DNA of 64,000 nt from Liopterus haemorrhoidalis (Eukaryota; Arthropoda; Insecta; Coleoptera; Dytiscidae), in contig OZ020616.1 of assembly GCA_963971575.1 (NCBI GenBank), positions 53,737,201 to 53,801,200 on the forward strand, read 5' to 3'. The position numbers were made by a program, and so were the translations under genes. Below the pieces are notes generated by a model. It saw only the letters and a list, made by a program, of their open reading frames with translations, searched no databases and was not told the DNA's origin. Positions 45,516 to 57,679 of this stretch are shown piece after piece. Numbering within the stretch: position 1 is the stretch's first letter; every line of letters begins with the position of its first letter.

Positions 45516-46309
45516 CAAAAATCAGCTGTGTGCACCACAGGACCGAGCACCATCACAAAGTACTTGTTTAATTTATGCTGCATTATCAAAAAATGTCTCA
45601 AATAAAAGTTGTTAGTTGTTGCTTTTATAACAACTTTTGTTAAATAAATGAAATATTTGCAAATATCTTAAAACCGACATGAGTAAACTCCCATTTCTAG
45701 TTAACCGATTTCACCAAAAGTTGATCAACTCGTGCCATTGATGTCAAAAGCTTAAATATGAAGTTTCATTAAAATCCTTTTAGTCGAATTTGCTCTGCAC
45801 GTGCACAGGGACCGACAGACAGACCGACAGACAGTCAGACAAACAGACAGACATCTTGCTAAAAGTAGTCAAAGCATTTTGTAGGAACCTCAATTCGTGG
45901 AGATCCATCGGAATGTCAAAACCGGTATGATCACAATTAAGTAATACCCCGCCACTCGACGTTAATTCGTTTTGAAAAAGCGTCGAGTAGCGATTACGTC
46001 GAGTGGCGAGTCGAATTTATCCATAAGAAATAAAGGGAATCATATGTACATATATACATATACATATAAGGAAATACATATATGTATATGTTTTCCTTTT
46101 AGCTATGCTTGCATTGCTATTCTTTGGACCCATAATTATAAATATAAATCACTTATTTTAGCAAAAAACAAAAAGTTCATAGCTGCACTAAATCTGAGTT
46201 ATTGTCGTCAAGATACCTAGGCGCGAACTGCTGGCCATGCGTTCATTTTGTCGAGAAACGGGGTATTACTGTACCTCCCTTATATAAGTTGGCGGTCGGT
46301 AAAAATTTG
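45516..46309 (-). repeat. Repeat R3, minus copy, split by a pogo-like MITE
   Basis: Inverse of the R3 ends: AAAAATCAGCTGTG at 45516 and CTTATATAAGTTGGCGGTCGG at 46309. A (GACA)n run at 45808-45855 matches the (GTCT)n of R3 at 54505. Confidence 0.8.
45937..46273. mobile_element. pogo/Tigger-like MITE in R3
   Basis: Ends (A)AGTAATACCCCGCCACTCG at 45939 and, inverted, CAGTAATACCCCGTTTCTCG at 46271. It lies exactly at the R3 site CACAA-TA-CCTCCC, so TA is the duplicated target (mutated to TT on the left). About 333 bp, non-coding. Confidence 0.75.
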
Positions 46310-46683
46310 AAAGTGGATTTTATAATGTCATGGATCTTCTAATGACATTTAAACTCAGTAATATAGTAAACTCAGTAAAGTTGCCAAAATAACTAGATCT
46401 GGTGTGTCTTTACAAAAGTAAACAAATATATCTTTTAACCGCTATGTGTGTACATCGAAAATAATTGAGACGTAGTTTTAATAAGTTAAATCGGGTTTAA
46501 CCAGAGAAATTTGAGAAAACTATAATTATATGGAACTTGAACAGAAGTAGAAAAGAACAAACAATTCTCACTAGACTAAGAATGGACAACATGAAAATCT
46601 ACTTGAATACCTACTTGCAGGAAATTGCCCAAAAACAACACTAATTAACGCAACCAATTAGAAAACAATTACACCTTTTCGTC

Positions 46684-47302
46684 TTAAGGAGCGTACTGAC
46701 TAGAGCATTTGTGCGCGCACGAACGCTGTGCGCGTAAAATTGCTCAGGAGAGTACGAGGTACAATTTGTGTACGCGTACACATTTACGCGCATGAATTCT
46801 AACCGTAGCTTGTCAATCCCACCGATAAGATCAAAGAATTTATGCGCTTAGGCAGTACGGGTTTATGCAGTCATATAGTTGTGCACGTTAATTTAAGTAA
46901 ATACCAGGAAACATTCAACATTCAATCGAGTAATGAGTCGGCTTTACAACTCATTGTTGACTATTAAAAATATCTTCTGTATTATGGGATCCTAAACTTG
47001 AACAATTATATATTTCCCTGCTTCTATATAGTTATCATCCACCACAGTTTGTTTTGTTTTTTCTTTTTTTTTACTAAGTATGTGCATTACTATGTACGCT
47101 GCACTTGTTAAGGCAACAATATTACTTTCCGCCATGGTTGACACTACTTAATTTAAATAAATTTGTGCGTGGATATAGGTAACTGAGCGCGATTTTACAC
47201 GCACAAACAAGAAAGTTGTGTGTGCAATTTTTACCCGCACGAAAATCCGTGTTCGCACATAATCCATGCGCGTACAAATGCTCAAGTCAGTACGTACCTT
47301 TA
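46684..47302. mobile_element. PIF/Harbinger-type MITE with TTA duplication
   Basis: Element 46687-47299. TIRs AGGAGCGTACTGACTAGAGC / AGGTACGTACTGACTTGAGC and TTA on both sides. Ends are unusually rich in GCGC/ACGCGTAC words. 46310-46683 and 47303-47757 hold nothing recognisable. Confidence 0.8.
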
Positions 47303-47757
47303 CGGAACGATATTTAATTATAATTTGTCTATAAATTGAGATTTTGACAATAATGAATATTTCTACGAATACTTTTTAAACAATAATGTCTAACAGTAGT
47401 CATGTTTCTAACAATATATAACACTGGTCAACACAATTTTTGCTGACATACATCTAAGACTTGTTTCTTACTAATTTGGTGCTGCTGAACTCAAATATTA
47501 CATCAGTTTTTGCGTATCACATCAGATTTTTGCTCTACAACAAATACAAATTTTCGGCGAAATAATGCTTCTATCGTTTAATTTTAGACGTCGATATTGT
47601 AATTGGTACAAATTTGGCGAACAATAGGACTAAATAATTAGAAAATATTCTTAAAATTTTATTTATAGTGGAAGAAAGAAAATGAGAACAGTTTTAATTA
47701 CATTTTAATGCATCGGAGTGTTAAAATAAAAATAAAAAATAATTTAAGGATTAAATG

Positions 47758-48330
47758 GTCGTTTGTAAGATCTTCTGGAGTGCACCATTCCCGATAAGTC
47801 TTTTTTAATACTCCAACAGTTGTCAGCCATCATGTGAGTATCCCACCTTCCTTGATAACGTCTCTCCATCTCTTTTAAATCCGGATGGAAACGTTCACCC
47901 TATTCATCACTAACATCTCCAAGATTGACAGGAAATTTGTCAAGATGACTGTTTAAAAAATGAAGTTTTACGCTCATGTTGCACCCCAGATGATGATAAT
48001 TTTCAATCAAATTTTCAATGACCTCCACATAGTTTTCGGCTTTTTTATTCCCAAGGAAATTTTTGATGAGCGCCACGAAAGACTGCCATGCATTCTTCTC
48101 CATATCATCCATATGTACAGTGAAATGTGGATCATTTACTAATTTTCTAATTTGTGGTCCATCAAAAATGCCAGCTTTTAGCTTCTCATTACAGAGACTT
48201 TGAAATGTTTCAGATATATATATTTGAAACAGTCCCCATCTTTGTTCAACGATTTTACAAACTGCTTCATTAGACCCAGTTTAATATGAAGAGGGAGGAA
48301 AATGATTTTTAACAAGTCTATACCAAGAAC
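47758..48330 (-). pseudogene. Conserved repetitive insect ORF, pseudogene
   Basis: Joined minus-strand frames read GLMKQFVKSLNKDGDCFKYI, DDMEKNAWQSFVALIKNFLG, ENYHHLGCNMSVKLHFLNSH and, past a stop at 47900-47902, GERFHPDLKEMERRYQGRWD then DNCWSIKKDL. The text matches a family often seen in multiple copies in insect genomes and likely tied to a mobile element, of uncertain class. At least one stop and one frameshift. Confidence 0.6.
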
Positions 48331-48499
48331 CTGCATGTAAGGCGTTCCTACGAAATATATTAGACAACAAGAACGAAGTTGAAATTAAAGTAGACGTATA
48401 TAACGTGAAAAGGTGAAAAAAGTCAAAATACGATAGAACAAAAATTTGACGTGATAGGCAGAAACTGTTAACATTTTGAAATCAGCACCCCAAAATTAG

Positions 48500-49390
48500 T
48501 TAATAATAATAATAATAATAATTGTTTATTAACAAAATTACAATAATATTTGTTTTAAGTCAGTCAGTACAATCGTGAATGTAATATTTAATAAAATGTA
48601 CAGGAAACAATATGGCAAACAATATGTACATATACAATATGAAACATTTTGTTTGGTAGAAATTGTGTACTTAGGGAATGAAAATAAAAATAAAAAAAAA
48701 AATTATACAAAATAATTCAAAATAACATCAACTACAATTTTAAAAGCAATAAAAATAATTCAGAATTTATGTTGTAAAAATTCATTTATAGAATAAAAAT
48801 CATGGTTGATAAGGAAAATTTTGATGGTATTTTTAAAAGAGTTAAAACTATTGGATTTGAAGGAGTCTGGCAATACGTTAATAAATTTATAAGAATAATA
48901 GTTCGTGCTATTTTTAGATTTAGTCAATCTTAAAAATGGTGGATAAATCTTATTTTTATTTCTTGTATTATAATTATGGATTTGTTCAAAAGTATCACAT
49001 TCGGTTAAGTTTTTAAAAGCTAACAAGAGGCAATAATATATATATAGTGAGGGTAAAGTCATGATTTTTAATTTTGTGAAGTATGACCTGCAGTCGGCTC
49101 TATATGATAAACCAGCAATGACTCTGAGCGCTCTGCGTTGCAAGGAGAAAATTCTTTCTGCAGCGGGCGAATGGTCCCATGCTAATAGTGCATAAGCGAT
49201 CTGAGACTGGAAAAGTGAGAAATAAACTATCCGCATAACATGTTCAGATACCGAATTCGCTAAATTTCTAAATAGATATATGATACTACATAATTTATTG
49301 GAGAGATGGGTTACATGCTGATCCCATTGGAGAGTGGGATCAACATGGATACCTAAGAATTTAACGGAAAGTGGGTTATTGAAATTGTGA
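48500..49390 (-). mobile_element. Jockey-type LINE, 5'-truncated, copy 1
   Basis: The minus-strand frame (49390-48760) reads LSVKFLGIHVDPTLQWDQHV, then QSQIAYALLAWDHSPAAERI and MTLPSLYIYYCLLLAFKNLT, the post-RT region of Jockey LINEs, to a stop at 48760. The frame is open, which suggests recent insertion. The 3' UTR ends in (TAA)n at 48502-48530 (read inverted). Confidence 0.85.
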
Positions 49391-50446
49391 TGTTACAAGG
49401 TTGTTACTAGCAGTTAAAAACAAGTATCAGATTTAAATCAGTAAAAAAAAAGTTTAAATTTGTTGACCAGTGTAATAACCGGTGCTGAATATCTTATTTT
49501 CAAATTTAATTAAATAAATTCTATTAAAAAAAGTATCGGTAGTCGTTTCAATCGAAGGGGCAGAACAGATATATCTGACAGAGCAAAATAGAAGAGTGAC
49601 TAGATCCAAGCATCAACCCGACTGACAGTACCCAATAAGAGAAATAGAATTGTTTGACAGTTTTCACACTTGCACAAGCTATTGAATTTTGTGAGAAGTA
49701 ATAAAACAACCTATATAGTTATCTGTTTGCAGTTTATGTTATATTGTAACCACGTAAGTCTCAAGACATAAGAAGTCGGTGTTCCGGGTCTTGAGCATCC
49801 GAGACATAAGCCGAGGTAAGAAGCGATTTGTTAAGCCAGTCACGCGTCTAGTTTATGGAGGTGCAACGCGATCAGTTGCCGGTATCTGTGCTTTCATCGG
49901 TCCCTCTCAGCCGACAGCCATGTAGATGTTCGTGTAACAGCCGATTCAATACGTCTCCGATAATCTAATCCCCAGTCATTATTTGTTATCGCTCTTTTAA
50001 AACAACTTGCCGTTCATCAAGGCTGCTACAGATGGTGAAGGGAATGAAGTTCTTATTTCGTGCAAGATCTTCTCTCGGTCGTAGAATGCAGCTGGTGCTT
50101 ATAACGTACAGTATACATAGATCGTGTTGGAAACTCATGTCCCTAAGGACGTATAAACATCGGGATCGTATGATGCACGTCCTCTCATATGTGCGGGAAC
50201 AGAACCCGCTAGCGTTTCTCTTTCAGACACAGCTTGGTTTGTATGACTCTAGAAACAACGTTCTATATAAGCACCCAATTATGACTATATAATATAACAT
50301 ACGTATTTCTACCAACAATTCACTATATATTGTCAATTCTAATTCAGTATTTCAAAATTCCACTACCGTACAGTTTTCTTTAGGTTACTAGGAGAAGACC
50401 CTCGATACCGGAGTGTGTCGTAACACACAGTTTGTTAACCCTTTCA
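49391..50446. other. Moderate-GC intergenic block, unclassified
   Basis: 49560-50300 is less AT-rich than its surroundings. It contains an 86-codon ATG frame at 50032-50292 (+) (MVKGMKFLFRARSSLGRRMQ) with no recognised family. Could be an LTR or a non-coding exon; no terminal repeats seen. Confidence 0.3.
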
Positions 50447-50593
50447 ATGTCGCCAAGGTAGCGTAGTGGTATCACACGTGTCAAGCATTGTTAAGGTTTC
50501 GGATTCAATTTCCGTTCAGGCATGGATTTTTACTAAGAAAAATAAGAATTGTACTGATTAATTGTCTCAGTAACAAAGGCCATCATAAAAATT
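50447..50593 (+). mobile_element. tRNA-derived SINE (family S1), copy 2
   Basis: GGTAGCGTAGTGGTATCAC (A box) and GGATTCAATTTCC (degraded B box), followed by CTGATTAATTGTCTCAGTAAC as in copy 1. It abuts the R1 end directly. Confidence 0.72.
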
Positions 50594-50833
50594 GATGTGA
50601 CGTGTGAATTTTCACACATTTCAGGGTTTCTCAAGTATATAATAAGTGAAGGCTGAGTGTGTAGGACAAATTTTGCTTTCTAGTTATCACGGCAAAATGA
50701 ACGATATTTTTAAAATAATTTATCGTCTGTTAATCTAAGAGCTTTAAAAACAAATTTTATGTTAAAATATTTTTTTGTTGATTTTAATTCTAATAAAGTC
50801 CGTTCCAAACGGTTAGGAGGAACTAGATTTTGC

Positions 50834-50939
50834 AATCTAATTACTCTGATGAAGAAATAAAATATTTCGAAACTGGTCAGCTAGATCTAATTGTATCATT
50901 TATGTTCGCAACCCGTACAACCATCTCCACACAAATCTA
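50834..50939 (+). mobile_element. 94-bp insert with hammerhead-like motif and 6-bp TSD
   Basis: Comparison with the other M copies defines the insert 50840-50933 exactly; AATCTA is duplicated at 50834-50839 and 50934-50939. The insert ends ...TTCGCAACCCGTACAACC. It is most simply a severely 5'-truncated Penelope copy. Confidence 0.75.
50843..50881 (+). ncRNA. Hammerhead-ribozyme-like motif
   Basis: CTGATGA (50846-50852) | A | GAAATA-AAA-TATTTC (stem II, 6 bp, 50854-50868) | GAAAC (50869-50873) | TG | GTC (possible cleavage site after 50878) | AGC. Same layout as the motif at 26724-26770, including the extra A, but with a different, still fully paired stem II. The 5' arm of stem I is cut by the truncation, leaving only 2 bp. 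Confidence 0.55.
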
Positions 50940-52206
50940 GTTACTTTCATCGTTTAAATCGTGTTTTTCGGCCGTTTTGTTTAAGCTTTGTAAATCATAC
51001 TTAAAATAAACATTTTTTAGTTATTGTTAATATCATTTTAAAATGTCATTTTCTTTACATTTTGATTTTTTGTGTCATTCTTAACACAAATTTCTCATTT
51101 ATTTATTTTTTTGTCATTAAAATATGTAAAAAAAAAAATTAATTTTGACATATGTCAGTCGTTTTCATGATTTTATTGTTGGAACTTTAAATTTTGACAT
51201 ATCCAACGTGAAAAATTAAATAAACCAAGCAAGGTCCCTTCTCATGACTACCTAAAAGAACGAAATTCCCATTTAGTTCCGCCTAACCGTTTGGAACAGA
51301 CTGTATCTAATTATTTAGGTTTCAAAATATGTGCAGTATTTTTTTATATAGCAAGGTTCATAAAGATTTTGAAAATTGCGCCTATGGTTTCCATTGATTG
51401 TCATATGCTCTGCCTCTTTGGTTTCGTACACATGACACATAGAATGAAAATATAATTCCAACATTCCAACTGGTTATTAAATTTACGCTCTTAAAAAATA
51501 AATGCAACATTTTCCAAAATATAACTAGAATTTTGACAAAATAATTAAAAAAATAAAATAAAAATGGAAAAAAACAAAAAATAAAATTGTCTCCTCTGAC
51601 CGGGAGCGAACCTTAAAATTCTGAGTAGCTAGCGAGTATGCTAACCATTACAACATGATATGTCTTCTAGTCTAGTGTGTTACATAACTATAACTTTTGC
51701 AAATCGTTAACCAAAAAACACAAAAATTCGTTATTTTCCGAAAACATAATCTAATCCAAAATTCCTGTTGTGCTATTCCTGTTCACACCAATGTACATTA
51801 CTTAGAATGTTATCAGATTTTTAGTTTAAACCATCTGGGCTACAGGGTGTGGGAAATATTTTTTATGCACAATTTTGGCAAAAATAGCGTCAAAATAATT
51901 TATTTTGCAAAAATTAAATTTTGATCGTTAATCCACCTACTAAGGGCTTTCATTTGATACTCTACTCAGAATTTATTTATTTTTTTTTTTTTGCGATGAA
52001 CACATATTTGTTTATATTTTTAGGGGGATATGTTGATTTAGCATTTTTCCTCTGTGCGGGACAAAAGTTGTATAAGCATGCCAAATTTAAACTCTCTAAG
52101 TTTTGCCGTTTGGCTACAATTTTTACCGAACAGACTGACAGACAGACAAACAGACAGACGACAAAATGACGGTATAAGGGTTTTCTGGTCATACCTACAA
52201 AACCCT

Positions 52207-53524
52207 AGAAACGTGAAATAAAAAAAAAAAACTTTTACAGCGTAAACTGGATACAACAGGTGATTTTTTGAATTTTTACACTCGATACCCAAGTGATCAT
52301 TTAATTTATGGTCTCCTTCAAGGAGTTTTAAAATATGAACTAGAAGTAGGAAAAGGAGCACCGGTTGTCAATTAACGTTTCGATCAGACGTCATCGACTA
52401 GCCAGAAGTAGCTGCTGCATGTTTGCCAGTAACAGGGAGAAATAGAAAAGAAAAGGCGAAGACCATGTCTCCAATTGGAATACAAATGTCTCAATAAGTA
52501 GAAGAAGAAACCAAATCGAAAACAGTAGCTTTAGGGATTGCCACAACGGTTGCTAATCTTCGATTGGAATTTTGTTCTATTCTTCTACTTTTTTCAATTT
52601 CCATATTACAGATTTTCCGGTTATAAATTAAATTTTAAGTGTGTGCCATATGCAGATTTTTTAAATACAATTAAAAAGGAATTAAATCAATCTTTCGAGT
52701 AAGAATTCAATTGCAGAATTTTGAAATTGATATGTAAAAAGGATTTCACAGATAATTGCTAAATTATTCGTTACCACTATCCATTTCCTGAATCAAATGC
52801 GTGAAAATTACATCAATTATCCTGAATATTAAGAGTTTCAAATGTCCTGAAAATTTATTAGCAGTTATATATTACACGGAATTTCAGATGAGATATTTTC
52901 GCGCAGATTTTATACCTGAAGTCGAATCGATTTTCAGTAAAGTCTATAATTCACTTACATTGATTTGAGCACGTTATATCATATCTTTCACACTTTTAGA
53001 TTAGAAATAGCAAATCTATTTTTCTTTTATTTACACTTCTTTTTTTCGCTAACTCTGTAGAGTCCCTTGTGGTTTTCTCTTGCTATAAGTTTATGATTTT
53101 TAATTTCCTTCCCAAAGTAATATTAACCGTTCTGTCCTCTTTCATTTTTATCACTTATCCTTTCGACTTGCCTCTCATTTCTGGTCTGATATTCGTCTTT
53201 GAATACAGTTCTCTGATAGTTTCGTCCTTCTGCGAATGATCTTCGCGCTTGCTTTTAACTTAAAATAATCTCAACAACTTGAATAAACCTGTTATTTAAA
53301 GCAAGGTAAACGGAATTTAACGAAAATGCATCGCCCTAGAGATAGACCTCCCACAGCATGATTAGACCAGTTTCAACATTTTTCTGGTTATACGCTGGAA
53401 GAAACCCTGTGCATTTCTGCAGATCGGATATAGTGGCGTTCATATAAGCTTATTTTTATTGAACAAGTCACGACTCTTCAGGATAAACATCATCTAGATA
53501 TCCTTCGGTTGATGTAGATTAGCT
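52207..53524. other. Intergenic DNA, nothing recognised
   Basis: AT-rich, no TIR pairs or protein-like frames. Confidence 0.5.
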
Positions 53525-53622
53525 TTAGATATATGGACTCTTTAGTGGTGTTGCTTGAGTTTCTAATCCCTGCTGGTCTGATCTTCTTCTTTGGCTGTAT
53601 CCGTCTGGATCTTGGTTGTAAT
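53525..53622 (-). other. Possible terminal exon, unidentified
   Basis: After an acceptor-like ATTACTTCTCTAG, 31 open codons read YNQDPDGYSQRRRSDQQGLE then TQATPLKSPYI and TAA (53525-53527). Polar, non-repetitive text; no upstream exon identified. Short enough to be chance. Confidence 0.2.
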
Positions 53623-54381
53623 CTAGAGAAGTAATTTCTAACCATTTTTTTCAAATTAATAAAGCAGGCGATCCTTCATCTTCTGGGCCTCAATTTATAA
53701 ATGTAATAAAACTAAAAATCTTGAAGCCAAAGTCAGATTTGAAGGAAAAATGTTTGAAGAACTAACGAACCATCTGCTAGTCATGAATCGTTGTTTACGC
53801 AAATTTTCACGAATGTTCTGGCCGAAAACAATTAGTAATGTCCACTGATGCGGTGCATATAGAAAGATATGAGCCTAGAGGGCGTCACGAAGATTGAACT
53901 AGATAGGACATTTTTGGAAGAGTCCCTACAACAATATTGTAAAAATGGAACTTGACTGGAACTGTCAGAGTAGCCGAGAACAGGGCTTAACGAGGGTACT
54001 AAGCACCAGTGTCATGTACTCTCTGGAATATTTTGGCACCTCTATTCGAAAGATGATGACCAACAACGAAAAAAAAGATGGATCCAAGTGATGACAAAAA
54101 AAGGAAAGAGGATCCAAGAGATTGAAAAGATCTAAGAAAACCAAGTGAAATAAAAGGAAGAGGGATCCAACACTTTTGCCTTCCGCTCTTTTGCGCCAGT
54201 GACGGGCACAGTTTTTTTTTTCACGTCCTAGTGAAACTGAGAATATATTCCAAAGTGCTGTTTCTAAAATTTTAATTGCCATGCAGTTAGCCAACTTTCG
54301 TCACTGAGATGACAGTTGAAGAAGAAAATAATTTTAAAATAAGAAAACACAGAAACAATCACATATGTATTCGATTTGCTG
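53623..54381. other. Intergenic DNA, nothing recognised
   Basis: Includes a purine-rich stretch (54060-54170, GGATCCAAG and GAAAAGATC words) that creates a long but meaningless minus-strand frame. Confidence 0.45.
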
Positions 54382-55012
54382 TTTACCGTCCGCCAATATA
54401 TATAAAGAAGGTATTGTGATCATACCGATTTTGACATTTCGAGTTTTCGATGGATCTCTACGAATTGAGGTCCCTACATAACGTTTTGACTATTTTTAGC
54501 GTGATGTCTGTCGGTCTGTCTGTCTGTCCATCTGTCTGTCTGTCTGTCTGTCCGTCCGTCCGTCTGTCTGTGTGTCTGTGTACACATGCAGAGCAAATCC
54601 GGCTAAAAGGATGTTTATGAAACTTCTTATTTAATCTTTTGACATCAATGACACGAGTTGATGAACTTTTGGTAAAAATCGGTTGACTAGAAATGGGAGT
54701 TTATTCGTGTCGATTTCAAGAATTTTGCAAATATTTAACAATAGAAAAATATTTATCAAAAGTTGCTATAAAAGCAATAACTAACAATTTTGTTTGAGAC
54801 ATTTTTTGATAAAACGAAAAAAAAATTGAAAAAATTTTCGAAATTTTTTCTATCTATTTTTCATACTTATATGTAACGTTTCCATGGTCATGATAAATAA
54901 TATCTGTTAGAAAATATTAGGACAAGTTATTTCTACTCTGCTGCTAGAATGTATTTTATACAAGTACTTTGTGATGGCGGTAGGCCTAGTGGTGGCCACA
55001 GCTGATTTTTTA
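54382..55012 (+). repeat. Repeat R3, most complete copy
   Basis: TTACCGTCCGCCAATATATATAAAG at the start, (GTCT)n at 54505-54580, TGGCGGTAGGCCTAGTGGTGG and CAGCTGATTTTT at the end. No coding frame. The shared ATATATAA near the start resembles a TATA box, but function is unknown. Confidence 0.8.
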
Positions 55013-56120
55013 ATTTTGACTTTGGAGAGAATTAAACCCGAACGTTCTGCTTCTGAACATTTTAGTGGAACATCGCTCCAATGATCTCGGGTCGATTATG
55101 TTTGTCCCAACTTATAACTTTATTAATTATTAGGTCTGTTTTTTTTTATCTATTGCTAAATGCTTATCGATACCAGATTTACTGTTGAAATGAAAGAGCC
55201 GCGCCAAATTCATGTTAGCAATGACCCCTGTCCATCACAGGTTAAAGTACAGGTTTTAAACATTGATTTTGTCTCATCAATAAATTAAAAATAATTCAGA
55301 TAAAACTGGAAAATCCAATGAAGTCATAGGTTAGATATTTAAATTTTGCAAATGATCCCGTTGATCATAATGGATAGCCAAACATTGACCATTTAATGTA
55401 TATTGTGGTTAGCTCGTGCTGTATCTGTCGAAATAAATTTTGTCATTTTGTTCATTTCGTCGACAAATATCGATAAATATTGTTAACAAAAGAACGAAAT
55501 TATCAGTGAATGTTGAAAATATTCAAAGCTTTTGTAAATATGATTTGTATTTGAATACGTAGAGAGAAGTGATTTATTTACCCACGTGGTAGAATTAGTA
55601 AAATAATGATGCTATACATGTATATCAATCAGATCCTGCATCAACTGTATTATCACCAGACTTTTGGTAATTAATTATTTTGAAATCCTTCGCTTTTACA
55701 TAAAATCACGGTTGTGTCATATTGTGTAGAAATAGAAGAAATAGAAATTAATATATGTAACAAGTCTAGAGTAAAATATGTGGATAATGGAAGATGCAAA
55801 GAAGATAAGAGATGGAATAAATCAATAGAGGAAAACTTTCTGATAAAACAAAAGTTACTCCTAATCAATAAATAGAATAAATGAATGGTATGGACGTGAG
55901 TTTAAATTCTGCTTATGTCAAATATTTTGTGTAAGAAATATTTATAGAAATTACAGCTTCTGCTTAGCAGTTCGCAGCTGGCTATAACTGTAGGTGCCTT
56001 TCTGTGTACGTTAAAAATTAGACGAAATATTGGATATATTACTCCTAAATGTATACAGATTGCAAAATGGTCATAAAACCTGGAAAGAGGAGGCCTAGGC
56101 TTACCTCGAGCTCTCGCGCC
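55013..56120. other. Intergenic DNA, nothing recognised
   Basis: AT-rich; no element ends or protein-like frames. Confidence 0.5.
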
Positions 56121-56123
56121 TGT

Positions 56124-56151
56124 TATGTTGTTGTTGTTGTTGTTGTTGATA

Positions 56152-56195
<44 letters not shown>
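56124..56195. repeat. (GTT)n-(GAT)n compound microsatellite
   Basis: About eight GTT units then about fifteen GAT units. Polyvaline/polyaspartate frames are artefacts. The GGCCTAGGCTTACCTCGAGC block before it could be a LINE tail (inference). Confidence 0.9.
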
Positions 56196-56436
56196 ATACT
56201 TGAAATATACTTTGATTCAAAATCTATTTGTTACCATTACAGCAATCATGATTTATTTACGTAATGCACTGAATTTTCGTAATTTGCTAATATTAGTCAA
56301 GGCAATTGAATAGAGGCACTAGGTTACGTGAAAGTATAAAAGAAAGGACACCGAAAAGAAGCCAGTGAGAGGAACTTAGCTATTTCCTCTTCTACGTTCC
56401 ACCCAACTACGGTGACGACGATGAGTCCAAATCTAT

Positions 56437-56640
56437 AATAATAATAATAATAATAATAATAATGCGCTGCTCGGGTCACTCCACATTGTGCGGACACTGG
56501 ATCTGGCGTAATTTCCACGTCTGCATATCGCCAGGGTTTGGGATGCAGCCGTGTGTATTTAGCTCCACTAGTCTCTAGTATGACGCGGCTCAAAAGTTTG
56601 CTGAAGTTTGCGATTAGTGGACGCTTGTCAAGACCTGACA
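56437..56640 (-). mobile_element. LINE 3' end with (ATT)n tail
   Basis: On the minus strand, from about 56640: a non-AT-rich block (GTGGAGCTAAATACACACGG; CCAGATCCAGTGTCCGCACA) runs into GCGCATTATTATT...(ATT)9 at 56463-56437. This is typical of an insect LINE 3' UTR and tail. No RT part is attached. Confidence 0.45.
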
Positions 56641-56647
56641 GACCCCA

Positions 56648-57643
56648 AATAATAATAATAATATAATTTAATGATTATGTTACAATACATAAATTGTTTG
56701 AAGTCAGTCGTAATTACACATAATATACACAAAACAGTGGCGCACCCAGGAATTTGGGGAGGGGGTGGTAGACAAAAAAAGTGATGATATAAAAAAAAGC
56801 TCCTCGCTTCTGAAGTACAAGTGATGACCAAAAAAAAGGTCCTCACTTGTAAAATACAACTGTTGAGCAAAAGAAAAAACGGTCTTCACTTTTTAAATAC
56901 CAGTGTCTAAAAAAAAAGTCCTCATATCTACTTTTAAATCCATATCTATACATTTACCTAAGACCATAATGATAAAAAATTAAAAAAATTGGTATTTCCA
57001 TCCTTCTTGGGGGGGACACCCCCCTTGGTGCACCACTGACACAAAATAATAATTTAAAATAGAAGAAAAAATAAATAAATATAGCACTAAATAGATAGGA
57101 AGCGCGTTAAAATTTATAAGACAAGAATTCATTGATTAGAAAATGGATCGTCTGTTAAAAATGTTTTTATTTTATTTTTGAAAATATTAAAACAGTCAAA
57201 TTTAAAATTATCAGGCAGTATATTCATGAACTTTACTGAATAATAGTTAGTACTATTTTTTTATTTTTAGAGTCTTATATAGGTTGGATAGATTTTGCCT
57301 TTATTTCGAGTATTGTAGTTATGTACCTGCTCATGTGTTACAAGTTCATTTAAATTTCTGTGCGCATACAATAGGGAATTATAAATAAATAGTGAAGGAA
57401 GTGTCATAATTTCCAGTTCAGGGAAACAAACCCTACAGTTAGTTTGGTAAGAGATTTCGGCCAGAATTCTTACAGCTCGTCGTTGTAAGGAAAAGATTCT
57501 TTCTGCCGCAGGAGAATGTCCCCAGGCTAAAAGAGCATAGGATATTTGCGACTGGACCAATGCAAAATTAGTAATGCGAACAATTTCTCTGGAAACTGAG
57601 GCCATAAGATTTATTAATAGATATACAGTGCTGCATTTAGAAG
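56648..57643 (-). mobile_element. Jockey-type LINE, 5'-truncated, copy 2
   Basis: The frame 57643-57267 reads LINLMASVSREIVRITNFAL, QSQISYALLAWGHSPAAERI and MTLPSLFIYNSLLYAHRNLN, homologous to copy 1 at 48500. There is a stop at 57267 and a 1-nt shift, after which NYYSVKFMNILPDNFK continues. The tail is (AAT)n at 56648-56662. A hAT MITE interrupts its 3' UTR. Its 5' break lies only 37 bp from the EGF gene's poly(A) signal. Confidence 0.85.
56727..57046. mobile_element. hAT MITE with perfect 8-bp duplication
   Basis: Element 56735-57038, ends CAGTGGCGCACCCAGGAATT / CAGTGGTGCACCAAGGGGGG, duplication ACACAAAA at 56727-56734 and 57039-57046. The interior has about four degenerate units of AAGTGATGACCAAAAAAAAG + GTCCTCACTT. 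Confidence 0.95.
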
Positions 57644-57679
57644 GTTAAAAAATTAAAATACAGTTCTTGTGTTATTTGG

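Larger units (their letters stand above)
50794..51305 (+). mobile_element. TA-flanked MITE, family M, copy 4, with insert
   Basis: Element 50796-51303, TIRs AAGTCCGTTCCAAACGGTTA / CAGTCTGTTCCAAACGGTTA, TA on both sides. It is 101 bp longer than copies 1-2 because of an insert at 50840-50933 plus a 6-bp duplication. Confidence 0.9.
50594..52206 (-). repeat. Repeat R1, minus copy, carrying MITE M copy 4
   Basis: Left end GATGTGACGTGTGAATTTTCACAC, right end GGTCATACCTACAAAACCCT. The tRNA-like unit (inverted) is at 51590-51670. R1 sequence is interrupted at 50796-51303 by the MITE. Confidence 0.8.

Noticed and set aside
53965..54294. 109-codon minus-strand frame with FLLFHLVFLDLF text
   Set aside because: Arises from a purine-rich plus strand; no homology and no start/splice support.
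56049..56313. Poly-Val/poly-Asp and poly-Met ORFs
   Set aside because: Products of the (GTT)n-(GAT)n microsatellite.
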